From an uncultured Alphaproteobacteria bacterium (lineage in GTDB: Bacteria; Pseudomonadota; Alphaproteobacteria; Bin95), in contig CAJXVF010000090.1 in assembly GCA_913060845.1 (NCBI GenBank), positions 1 through 7,930 of the forward strand: a DNA stretch of 7,930 nt, in the 5' to 3' direction. Each line of letters opens with the position of its first letter. Within the stretch, counting starts at the first letter, position 1. The notes under the pieces were generated by a model. That model worked only from the letters and a program-made list of their open reading frames with translations. It was not told the origin of the DNA and searched no databases. The position numbers and the translations under genes were made by a program. Of this stretch, positions 1 to 6,242 are shown one piece after another.

Positions 1-1
1 T

Positions 2-178
2 GGTAATCCGGAACATATGGTCGATGGCGTCCGCAAAGGCCATGCGTCTGCCGTGCTTGCAGCATCGATCTTCCATTTCGGCGACGTCGAAATCAGCGAA
101 GCCAAAGCGCATATGGCCGCCGCGGGATTGCCCGTCCGCCCAATTTCTGAAGATACGCCCACCGGGGACACACCATGA
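2..178 (+). CDS. hisF: Imidazole glycerol phosphate synthase subunit HisF, C-terminal end (5' truncated by window)
   Basis: HisF is the cyclase subunit of imidazole glycerol phosphate synthase. With HisH it converts PRFAR and glutamine-derived ammonia into imidazole glycerol phosphate and AICAR in cytoplasmic histidine synthesis. Only the last 58 residues are present, read from base 2. The stretch [10 protein letters not shown], followed by [13 protein letters not shown] and ending in GLPVRP, is the typical final beta-alpha unit of the HisF (beta/alpha)8 barrel, including the phosphate-binding AASIFHFG segment. The stop TGA (176-178) overlaps the hisE start as ATGA, which implies translational coupling. 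The seven or so residues after the barrel (EDTPTGDTP region) are a short acidic tail. Identification is firm; the N-terminal barrel and catalytic aspartates lie outside the window. Confidence 0.95.
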   Translation, partial: GNPEHMVDGVRKGHASAVLAASIFHFGDVEISEAKAHMAAAGLPVRPISEDTPTGDTP

Positions 179-459
179 GCGATCATACGCTTGACCAACT
201 CTATGCCGTGATCGCCAGCCGCAAAGGCGGCGATCCTGACGCCAGCTATACGGCGAAGCTGTTCGAACGCGGCCTGCACAAGGTCGCGCAGAAGGTTGGT
301 GAGGAAGCTGTTGAGGTCGTGATTGACGGCGTTGATGGCCCGGAAGACCGTCTCGTTTCCGAGAGCGCTGACCTGCTTTATCATTTGCTCGTGCTCTGGG
401 CCGCCCGGGACGTGACGCCGGATCAGGTTTGGGCCGAGCTAGCCAAACGCGCAAAATAG
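175..459 (+). CDS. hisE: Phosphoribosyl-ATP pyrophosphohydrolase HisE
   Basis: HisE hydrolyses phosphoribosyl-ATP to phosphoribosyl-AMP and pyrophosphate, the second step of histidine synthesis, in the cytoplasm. The 94-residue product has the usual length of a stand-alone HisE, not fused to HisI. The family motifs are in order: SYTAKL (about residues 24-29), [11 protein letters not shown] (about 40-50, with the metal-binding glutamates) and [12 protein letters not shown] (about 62-73). This is the all-alpha MazG-like fold. The ATG overlaps the hisF stop (ATGA, 175-178) and is preceded by a GGGGA at 164-168. The stop TAG at 457-459 is embedded in the ribosome binding site of the next gene, so the his genes and the HIT gene are probably one transcript. 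Nothing looks damaged. Confidence 0.95.
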   Translation: MSDHTLDQLYAVIASRKGGDPDASYTAKLFERGLHKVAQKVGEEAVEVVIDGVDGPEDRLVSESADLLYHLLVLWAARDVTPDQVWAELAKRAK

Positions 460-463
460 GAGG
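458..463 (+). promoter_or_regulatory. Ribosome binding site of the HIT gene, overlapping the hisE stop
   Basis: AGGAGG lies 10 bases before the ATG at 474 and shares bases with the hisE stop codon TAG. It decides the start at 474 over an upstream in-frame GTG/TTG-type start at 429 that would run through the end of hisE. The overlap suggests that the two genes are translationally coupled. Confidence 0.75.
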
Positions 464-473
464 CTCCGGGCTC

Positions 474-842
474 ATGTCCGATTACGACAATCAGAACATT
501 TTCGCCAAAATCCTGCGCGGTGAAATTCCCAATGACACCGTCTTTGAGAACGCCCACACATTGGCGTTCCGGGATATCGAGCCCCAGCGACCAACCCATG
601 TGCTGGTGATCCCGAAAGGCCCCTATCGCACTTGGCACGATTTCGCCCGCGATGGTTCTAAATCCGAACATAGCGCCTTCGTTGAAGCCGTTGCCGCTGT
701 CACAGACGCTGAAAGCGTTGAATCAGGTGGGTATCGCCTGGTGGTCAACAATGGTGATGATGGCAATCAGGAAGTGCCGCATGTGCATATGCATGTGTTC
801 GGCGGTGCCAATTGCGGGCCCATGATCAAGCGCCAATCCTGA
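474..842 (+). CDS. HIT-family (HinT-like) nucleotide-binding hydrolase
   Basis: This 122-residue protein belongs to the histidine triad superfamily, most like HinT, a homodimeric purine nucleoside phosphoramidase. IFAKILRGEIP near the N-terminus (residues 9-19) and DTVFENAHTLAFRDIEPQRPTH are standard HinT features. The active-site block is NNGDDGNQEVPHVHMHVFGG (about 92-111), with the triad His103-x-His105-x-His107. The middle histidine is the expected nucleophile. Length is normal. The start at 474 is chosen for the AGGAGG 10 bases upstream and because the conserved domain begins right after it. The gene directly follows hisE, a common alphaproteobacterial arrangement. It is probably co-transcribed with the his operon, though no role in histidine synthesis is established for it. 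Confidence 0.92.
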   Translation: MSDYDNQNIFAKILRGEIPNDTVFENAHTLAFRDIEPQRPTHVLVIPKGPYRTWHDFARDGSKSEHSAFVEAVAAVTDAESVESGGYRLVVNNGDDGNQEVPHVHMHVFGGANCGPMIKRQS

Positions 843-854
843 AGCGAGGATAAG

Positions 855-1310
855 ATGACCATCTCAACATGGGCGAACGCCGCCGCTGAAGACCAAGCCG
901 CCATCAAAGACTGGTTCGACCAGTGGAGTGCGGTGGTCGCGACCCGCCGCTTCGACGATGCTCGCGCACTCTTCCACCCAGACGCCATTGGTTTCGGCAC
1001 TTGGATGGACCTGGTTGAAGGGCTGGATCAGCTTGAGGGCAAGCAGTGGCGCTCCATCTGGGGCACGATCAAAGACTTCCACCACGAAACCGATGTCCAC
1101 CTTAAAGTCATCGTCTCACCGGATCGGCTGATGGCCAATGGTCTGGTGACGTGGACGTCTACCGGCTTCAACGAAGATGGATCAGCTTACGAGCGTCCGG
1201 GCCGCACCACGGGCACATTTGTGCGGGCTGCCGTGGGTGATCCATGGCTGGCCATCCACACCCACGTTTCGCTCTTCCGGGGCGTTCCCCAGAAGAGCTT
1301 TGGCGGTTAG
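855..1310 (+). CDS. SnoaL-like / NTF2-fold protein of unknown substrate
   Basis: The 151-residue product looks like a stand-alone SnoaL-like domain, a cone-shaped alpha+beta NTF2-like fold. This fold occurs in ketosteroid isomerases, polyketide cyclases and many uncharacterised binding proteins. Visible features are the N-terminal helix AIKDWFDQWSAVVATRRFDDARALFHPDAIGFG pattern (about residues 15-49), then beta strands rich in aromatic and His residues. One is a VTWTSTGFNEDG strand, and the end is LAIHTHVSLFRGVP. The terminal HTHVSLFRG strand is typical of this family. GAGGA sits at 846-850, four bases from the ATG, and the gene begins 12 bases after the HIT stop, so it is probably the last gene of the his-HIT transcript. 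The substrate cannot be told. It ends six bases from the stop of the convergent aldolase-like gene. Confidence 0.75.
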   Translation: MTISTWANAAAEDQAAIKDWFDQWSAVVATRRFDDARALFHPDAIGFGTWMDLVEGLDQLEGKQWRSIWGTIKDFHHETDVHLKVIVSPDRLMANGLVTWTSTGFNEDGSAYERPGRTTGTFVRAAVGDPWLAIHTHVSLFRGVPQKSFGG

Positions 1311-1320
1311 TTAGGCCTAA
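1311..1320. repeat. 10-bp palindrome between convergent stops
   Basis: TTAGGCCTAA is a perfect palindrome placed between the TAG ending the SnoaL-like gene (1308-1310) and the TAG ending the opposite-strand gene (1317-1319), and it includes the latter. It is too short and has no loop or T-tract, so I do not call it a terminator. It may simply reflect stop codons arranged on both strands. Confidence 0.3.
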
Positions 1321-2111
1321 TTCGCATAGTCCGGTTCTTCCCGGTCCAGCTTGCTGAGTTGGCCGGGCCAATCGCGACTGACAGTGTCTTTGCCGTGGCG
1401 GCTTTCCAGCTTGTCGGACGTACCCTGCGCTACATACTCCGGCGGCAGTTTGATTGGCCGACCAGTGGCTTTGGAAATCGCCATGGCCTGAAGCTGGGAC
1501 GCGCAGGATTTCTCTAGCGCAAACAGGCCGCGCCACGCTTCCGGAACGCTCCGCCCACAGCAAAGAACGCCGTGATTGCGCAGGATCATGGTTTGGTTTT
1601 CGCCAAGGTCACGCACCAACCGCTCGCGCTCGTCCAAGTTCGTCGCGACCCCCTCCCAGTCATGATAGGAGATGCGATTGTGGAAGCGGAGCGAATGCTG
1701 CGTCATTGGCAGTAGGCCCTCTTTCAAGCAGGACACAGCCATACCGGCGACAGTGTGAGTATGCGCCACACAAACAACATCCTCCCGCGCCATATGGATG
1801 GCGGAGTGGATGGTGAATCCAGCTGGATTCACCGGGAAACCGTTGTCGAGGACGATTTCGCCATCCGTATCAATCTTCACGAGATTGGACGCCGTCACTT
1901 CCTGGAACATCAGCCCATAGGGGTTGATTAGGAAGTGATGTTCCGGCCCTGGAACGCGGGCGGAGAAATGGGTGCCGCCAAGGTCTGTCATGCCGTGGCG
2001 GGCGGCGAGACGGTATAGGCCAGCGAGTTCAACGCGCACATCCCATTCTTCTGGGGATACGGCGGCGCGCACATCAATGGTCGGGACGGGGTGGGAGAGG
2101 TCCAAAGGCAT
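1317..2111 (-). CDS. Class II aldolase/adducin domain protein, copy 2 (downstream)
   Basis: This 264-residue protein has the class II aldolase/adducin fold. Zinc-ligand histidines are at His117 and His119 (VCVAHTHTVAGMAVS) and His180 (LRNHGVL). LINPYGLMFQEVTASNLVKID (about 61-81) is the usual substrate-phosphate/loop region of the family. In L-fuculose-1-phosphate aldolase a catalytic glutamate lies 19 residues before the first HxH histidine. Here that position is Gly98 in NPAGFTIHSA, so simple aldolase chemistry is unlikely, as in adducin-like members. The ATG at 2111 is preferred because AGAGAG (2121-2126) lies nine bases upstream. A start at 2165 would overlap the upstream gene's coding end. 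The gene follows its paralogue by 22 bases, so they are co-transcribed. The C-terminus (about 225-264) is charged and differs from the paralogue. Substrate unknown. Confidence 0.85.
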   Translation of the reverse strand: MPLDLSHPVPTIDVRAAVSPEEWDVRVELAGLYRLAARHGMTDLGGTHFSARVPGPEHHFLINPYGLMFQEVTASNLVKIDTDGEIVLDNGFPVNPAGFTIHSAIHMAREDVVCVAHTHTVAGMAVSCLKEGLLPMTQHSLRFHNRISYHDWEGVATNLDERERLVRDLGENQTMILRNHGVLCCGRSVPEAWRGLFALEKSCASQLQAMAISKATGRPIKLPPEYVAQGTSDKLESRHGKDTVSRDWPGQLSKLDREEPDYAN

Positions 2112-2133
2112 ATCGAAATTCTCTCTTATCAGA

Positions 2134-2916
2134 TCAATGCATAAAGCTGTCGTCTTCGCGCGCAATCACGCGAAGCGAGGATTCCCAAGCGTCGAGAAGG
2201 TTCCCGAAGCCTGGTTTTTGCAGCATCCGCTGGAACAGTGCGCGGGTCGTCTCGCAAAGCTCCTCGGATGGCGTGACAAGCTCAGCGCCGGTTGACTCAA
2301 CGGCAACCTGCGTCTGGCAGCATTTTTCCAGATTATACAGGAGCGCCCATGCGGAACGCACGCTTGGGCCGCATGTCAGCAGGCCATGGTTTTCCAGCAG
2401 TAACGCATCATGACCAGCGAGGTCGCGCTGCAGGCGGGCGCCTTCGTCAGCATCATCTGCGATGCCTTCATAGGGATGATGACCGATATTTTTGTAGAAG
2501 CGCATGTGCTTCTGCGTGAGCGGCGTTAGCCCACCCTCAACGCTGGAGACTGCCATGCCGGCGACAGTGTGAGTGTGCGCTGAGCACATCACATCATCCC
2601 GACCAGACAGCACGGCGTGGTGGATTGTGAACCCTGCAGCATTCACGGGCCAAGGACCATCAGACAGCACGTCGCCATCCATATTTACCTTGATCAGCGA
2701 GGAAGCCGTGATCTCATCAAATAGGACGCCATACGGGTTGATCAGAAACTGATCCGGGTGCCCGGGCACGCGCGCCGATATATGGGTGCCGACAAGATCA
2801 TCCATGTCGTGCTTGGCGACCAGGCGATAAAAGCCCGCAAGCTCTACCCGTGTATCCCATTCTTCATCAGAAACCGTGCCTTTCAGTGAAGGCAGCGAAG
2901 TTGCATCAAGGGCCAT
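2134..2916 (-). CDS. Class II aldolase/adducin domain protein, copy 1 (upstream)
   Basis: This 260-residue paralogue of the next gene shares blocks such as RVELAG-YRL, GTH-SARVPG, FLINPYG, AAGFTIH and AHTHTVAGMAVS. By eye more than half of the core residues match, so the pair probably arose by tandem duplication. Zinc-ligand histidines are His114, His116 and His177 (LLENHGLLTCG). The catalytic glutamate position of sugar-phosphate aldolases is Gly95, so an aldolase function is doubtful. Decarboxylase, epimerase-like or non-catalytic roles are possible. The ATG at 2916 is chosen because AAGGAG lies eight bases upstream. A GTG nine bases earlier overlaps that site and is less likely. A sigma70-like promoter is visible at 2992-3019 on this strand. 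The second copy follows after 22 bases. Confidence 0.85.
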   Translation of the reverse strand: MALDATSLPSLKGTVSDEEWDTRVELAGFYRLVAKHDMDDLVGTHISARVPGHPDQFLINPYGVLFDEITASSLIKVNMDGDVLSDGPWPVNAAGFTIHHAVLSGRDDVMCSAHTHTVAGMAVSSVEGGLTPLTQKHMRFYKNIGHHPYEGIADDADEGARLQRDLAGHDALLLENHGLLTCGPSVRSAWALLYNLEKCCQTQVAVESTGAELVTPSEELCETTRALFQRMLQKPGFGNLLDAWESSLRVIAREDDSFMH

Positions 2917-2924
2917 AGGGACCA

Positions 2925-2930
2925 CTCCTT
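2925..2930 (-). promoter_or_regulatory. Ribosome binding site of the first aldolase-like gene
   Basis: Read on the minus strand this is AAGGAG, eight bases before the ATG at 2916. It overlaps the alternative GTG start at 2925 and therefore argues against it. Confidence 0.75.
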
Positions 2931-2991
2931 AGGGGTTTATCTACGTTGGTTAATGCAATCTTTACTATCACCAACGAGATATCTGTTAGAC

Positions 2992-3019
2992 AGTATACCC
3001 AAGATCAGCCAAGGGGCAA
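2992..3019 (-). promoter_or_regulatory. Putative sigma70-type promoter for the aldolase-like pair
   Basis: On the minus strand, TTGCCC (3019-3014; four of six matches to TTGACA) is followed by a 16-base spacer and TATACT (2997-2992; five of six matches to TATAAT). The expected transcript start is near 2985, giving a leader of about 70 bases before the ATG at 2916. A 6-bp inverted repeat (3008-3035) overlaps the -35 box. This is a match by eye, and alphaproteobacterial promoters often deviate from the consensus, so it is tentative. I did not find a comparably good promoter for the + strand kinase operon. Confidence 0.4.
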
Positions 3020-3035
3020 TTTACCGCCACTTGGC
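3008..3035. repeat. Inverted repeat over the divergent promoter region
   Basis: GCCAAG (3008-3013) and CTTGGC (3030-3035) are perfect 6-bp arms separated by 16 bases. They frame the proposed -35 box of the aldolase-like genes and lie about 75 bases before the kinase start. The spacing could suit a dimeric regulator, but arms this short can occur by chance. Just downstream, CCCGGAATTT (3041-3050) and CCCCGAATTT (3054-3063) form a near-identical direct repeat 13 bases apart. Confidence 0.3.
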
Positions 3036-3098
3036 CACTGCCCGGAATTTTTGCCCCGAATTTCTATATCAGGCCACGGCGCCTGGACGAAACTTCAC

Positions 3099-3104
3099 AG
3101 GAGG
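3099..3104 (+). promoter_or_regulatory. Ribosome binding site of the PAS histidine kinase
   Basis: AGGAGG sits six bases before the ATG at 3111. It fixes the start there and excludes a 55-codon extension back to 2946, whose translation is basic and unlike the PAS protein that follows. Confidence 0.8.
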
Positions 3105-3110
3105 CGACGA

Positions 3111-4537
3111 ATGGACGGGACGATGGCGCGTACAAAGTTTGCATTCTTTGAAGAATTTCAGGACATGGCTGATAGCTTAGACCTTGGGTTTATAGCGCTA
3201 TCGGCATCCGGCGAGGTTCAGGCTTTCAATGCTGCCTATGCAGTGCTGGCTGGGATCGACGAAGCTACAGCACCAAAAGATATCAAGGCCCGAGCAGCCT
3301 TCGATTCTTCCGATAACCACCCGATAGAAGCAAGTCTTCGTCAACAAGGAGGCAGACAGATCGCCGTGCGTGCGGACTTCGTCAGCACCGGTGCAAACGG
3401 AGAGAAGGCTCTTTTCGTTCGTGAGTTCCTCGGCGACCAGACCCTCCAGGCAGCAAAGCGGAAGCACGAAGAAACAATCCGTCGGTTTGATATCCTGACG
3501 GACCGATCCGGTATGGGTATGTGGTTGGCTGGACCGGACAATTTGATCCTTGAAGCAAATCCAGCCATGGCACGGCTGTTAGAGCTGGCTGGCAGCGATG
3601 CGCTTATTGGCCAGGACCCTTTCACTTGTTCGCCGCCTGATGAACAACAGCGACTGCGTGAGAGCCTTGCAAACCTCTCCCCGGATGGGGCTGCCAGCAT
3701 CCGACACAATCTCATCCAGGCAAGCGGTACCGTTATCCGGGTACAATCGGACATGACCCGTGATCCCGTAACGGGCGGCTGCATCACGTTTGTGCGCGAT
3801 GTAACGGAGGAAGAACAGCTTGTCCGCGACCTGGCAGGCCGCAATCAAGATCTTGAACATTTCAGCATCGCCGCATCTCATGACCTTCGAGAGCCAATGC
3901 GCAAAATCACGACCTATGCCGGAATGCTCGAAGAGGATCTGGCTGACGTTATGTCTGATACGGCGCGTAGAGACTCGCGGTCATTTCTGATGCTGCCAAA
4001 CGTATGTCGGCTTTATTTGATATGCTATCAGTATACGTCAATCTAAAAGAGAATATTGGCGCGCCAAGAATGATTGAATTGGCGCCGCTTATTGAAGACG
4101 TCATGTAAGAATTGGATGCTCCAGATGGCGTTAACCTTTCCATTGATGCTCCAGAACCTCTGTTTATAGATGAATCAGCTTTGCGGCGGTTATGCCATGC
4201 AGTGTTGTCGAACTGTATTGCCTATCGCAGGCAGGATGCGCTGCTTGTCATCCAAGCAAAAGCACAATGGAAGTCTGCGGATACTGTGCTGTTAACTTTC
4301 ACAGATAATGGCGAAGGCGTCCCCCAGGATCAGCGAATGGCGGTGCTGGCACCCCTTAAGCGTCTACGGAGTCAGGGAATTTCACCTGGTTCTGGAATGG
4401 GCCTTGCTATTTGCACCCGAATAGCTGAATATTATGGCGGCTCTCTTTTATTACAAGCTTCGTCTTCAGGCGGTGCGGTTGTAATAATCGAACTTCGATT
4501 AACTAGGCCAGACATTGACGCCTCGCTTACCGTTTAA
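3111..4537 (+). pseudogene. PAS-PAS sensor histidine kinase, interrupted by a frame break and an in-frame stop
   Basis: This is a soluble sensor kinase without membrane segments, expected to autophosphorylate and pass phosphate to the neighbouring regulator. Order: a PAS-like region (about residues 17-105, DLGFIALSASGEVQAFNAAY); a clearer PAS domain (about 126-235, ending FVRDVTEEEQL); a HisKA dimerisation helix with phosphoacceptor His257 in SHDLREPMRKI, the phytochrome-kinase-like H-box style. The first frame ends at 4046 with a nonsense tail after about residue 286. The rest of the kinase resumes one frame back, from about 3974 (LAVISDAAKRMSALFDML). It meets TAA at 4106-4108 and then continues with an N-box (LSNCIAYRRQD), G1 (DNGEGVP) and G2 (GSGMGLAICTRI), to TAA at 4535. 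A single missing base, for example GACCTC read as GACTC, repairs the first break. Repaired, the protein would be about 475 residues. Either a recent pseudogene or sequence errors; conservation on both sides of the lesions fits either. Confidence 0.8.
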
Positions 4538-4560
4538 TTGCTCGATTGGGGAACAGGACG

Positions 4561-5007
4561 ATGCCCAACGATAGAGACGTGATTCTGCTCGCGGAAGATG
4601 ATCCCGATGATGTGCGGATCATTCGACGTGCCTTTAAATCTGCCGGCATCATTAAGAATATTGCTGTGGTCGGCGATGGTGCAGAATTGTTGGATTATTT
4701 GCACCATGACGGTGCCTACAGAGAAGCAGGTTCTGCCCCGACGCCATCGGTGATCGTTCTCGACATCAATATGCCTGGCATGAATGGGCTGACCGCACTG
4801 CAAGAGGTCAAGTTAGACCCAAGGGCGGCCTCCATACCTGTCATTGTGCTGACGACATCTAATGCCGATCTGGACATAAAGGCGGCCTACGCGCTCGGCG
4901 CTGCATCATATGTTACGAAGCCCGAAGACTTCAGCGGCTATGTTGAAGCCTCGCGGCGCATTCGTGACTTCTGGTTTGAACTGGCGGAACTCCCAACTGT
5001 TGCTTGA
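4561..5007 (+). CDS. Single-domain response regulator, Rcp1-like
   Basis: The 148-residue product is a stand-alone receiver (REC) domain with no output domain, so it probably relays phosphate or acts by protein binding. The acidic pocket is Glu12-Asp13-Asp14 (LLAEDDPDD), the phosphoacceptor is Asp68 (VIVLDINMPGMNG), the switch Thr is in VLTTS (98-99) and the conserved Lys is Lys120 (YVTKP). The DDVRIIRRAFK helix and the HHDGAYR insertion near residue 50 are typical of Rcp1, the partner of phytochrome-type kinases, and the SHDLREP kinase upstream fits this. The ATG at 4561 is preferred to a TTG at 4546, with GGGGA 8 bases and AGGA 2 bases upstream. It starts 23 bases after the kinase stop and overlaps the next coding frame. 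All key residues are intact, unlike its kinase neighbours. Confidence 0.92.
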   Translation: MPNDRDVILLAEDDPDDVRIIRRAFKSAGIIKNIAVVGDGAELLDYLHHDGAYREAGSAPTPSVIVLDINMPGMNGLTALQEVKLDPRAASIPVIVLTTSNADLDIKAAYALGAASYVTKPEDFSGYVEASRRIRDFWFELAELPTVA

Positions 5008-6238
5008 TGATTCTAAGCGCCGGGACCAGTTGGCTGATCCTACCAGCACGACGACATCGGCCAATACGCAAAACTCACCTTTTGACAGACTACTGATCGC
5101 CGTCATCGAAGATGATCGTGACGACTACATCATTATTGAGCGAATGCTGCGCCGGACCCGCCTTCATGAAGTCGCGTCGATTCATTTCGATACTGTGTTC
5201 AAGGCGCAATCTTGGCTGAGCCGCAATACGCCGGACCTGATCGTAACTGATTATATGATGGACGGTGTCGGTGAAGGCGTCGGGTTGATTTCGACCTTGG
5301 CAGAGACCGGCGTCCAGGCACCCGTCATCATGATCACTGGTGCCAAGGACGATACCGTCGATCTAGAGGCGCTGAACGCTGGTGCCTATGACTATCTGGA
5401 TAAAAGCAGCCTAAACGCAGCCATCCTGGAACGGTCGATCCGTTATTCTATCCAGCGATACGGGGTCGAGCGGCAGCTTCGACAAAGCCAAAGGCAACTG
5501 GCGGCGTCTGCGAAGATCGCACAGGAAGCCGCCGCCGCACGCACACTTATGATGTCCAAAATGACCCATGAGCTGCGGACCCCCTTGAACGCCATCATCG
5601 GCTTTTCTGATGTCATCCGGTCCGATCAACTCATGCCAGATGCACCAGCAAAAGCCCGTGAATACGCCACTGATATCGGCGAATGCGGCCTGCACCTGAT
5701 GAACTTGTTGAATTCCGTATTGGATGTTGAGCGTGTGGCCGCAGGCAGGCACAGCCCGGACGAAACGGTTTTCCCGATTGATGCGGAGATTGAACGCGCC
5801 CGCCGCATGGTCGATCACACGCTAACCCGCCGAAATATTTCCTTTGCGGTCGATGACAGCATGCTTGGCATGAAGCTCAGGGCCGATGCGCGCATGGTGC
5901 GCCAGATCATCCTGAACCTGTTGACCAATGCTGGGCGCTATTGCCGGGACAATGGTCGCGTTTCAATTTCGCAGCGCGCGCTTGATGTCGGCGTCGCCAT
6001 CGTCGTCGCCGATGATGGTCCGGGGATGACAGCACAGGAAATTGATATTGCGCTCACGACCTATGGCCGCGCCCAGAATGAGGGTGCGGACGCCGAAGCA
6101 GAAAATGGCGCTGGGCTTGGCCTGCCAATTTCCCGCTAATTGATGGAATTGCACGGCGGGCAGTTGACGATTGAGTCTAAAAAAGGTGCGGGATGCGCCA
6201 TTGTCCTGACATTCCCCGCTGAACGGATCGCTGCCTAA
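5000..6238 (+). pseudogene. REC-HisKA-HATPase kinase, interrupted by an in-frame TAA near its C-terminus
   Basis: The product has an N-terminal receiver domain, then a kinase core. Counting from a TTG at 5000, the receiver has acidic residues Glu37-Asp38-Asp39, phosphoacceptor Asp84 (LIVTDYMMDG), Thr113 (MITGA) and Lys135 (YLDKS). A helical linker (about 150-180) leads to the H-box THELRTPLNAIIGF with His190. The ATPase domain has an N-box (LNLLTNAGRY), G1 (DDGPGMT) and G2 (GAGLGLPISR). TAA at 6137-6139 follows directly, yet the same frame continues LMELHGGQLTIESKKGAG to TAA at 6236-6238, the normal end of such a domain. The stop removes about 33 residues, including the last beta strands of the ATP-binding fold. 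The start is unclear. TTG 5000 overlaps the regulator's end; ATG 5007 forms a TGATG overlap but is in another frame, and one extra G there would give MDSKRRDQLADP. It would have received phosphate signals within the same relay. Confidence 0.78.
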
Positions 6239-6242
6239 CCCA

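Noticed and set aside
429..473. N-terminal extension of the HIT protein from 429
   Set aside because: It overlaps the hisE coding end. A strong AGGAGG precedes the ATG at 474 and the family domain starts there.
1311..1320. Bidirectional terminator between convergent genes
   Set aside because: The palindrome has no loop and no T-tract and is only 10 bp long.
2946..3110. 55-codon extension of the PAS kinase from 2946
   Set aside because: No ribosome binding site, and the translation is not PAS-like. AGGAGG precedes the ATG at 3111.
3198..3881. Several minus-strand ORFs of 60-170 codons opposite the first kinase
   Set aside because: They lack ribosome binding sites and domain features, and lie antisense to a clear PAS/HisKA coding frame.
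3965..3985. Programmed -1 ribosomal frameshift in the first kinase
   Set aside because: No X XXY YYZ slippery heptamer is seen at the switch (codons AGA GAC TCG), and a second lesion (TAA at 4106) would remain.
4910..4999. Extension of the REC-kinase into the regulator gene from 4910
   Set aside because: It would run out of frame through about 90 bases of well-conserved regulator coding sequence; this is an open frame by chance.
4106..6139. TAA read as a sense codon (recoding) in both kinases
   Set aside because: TAA also serves as the natural terminal stop of both kinase frames (4535-4537 and 6236-6238), so reassignment is implausible.
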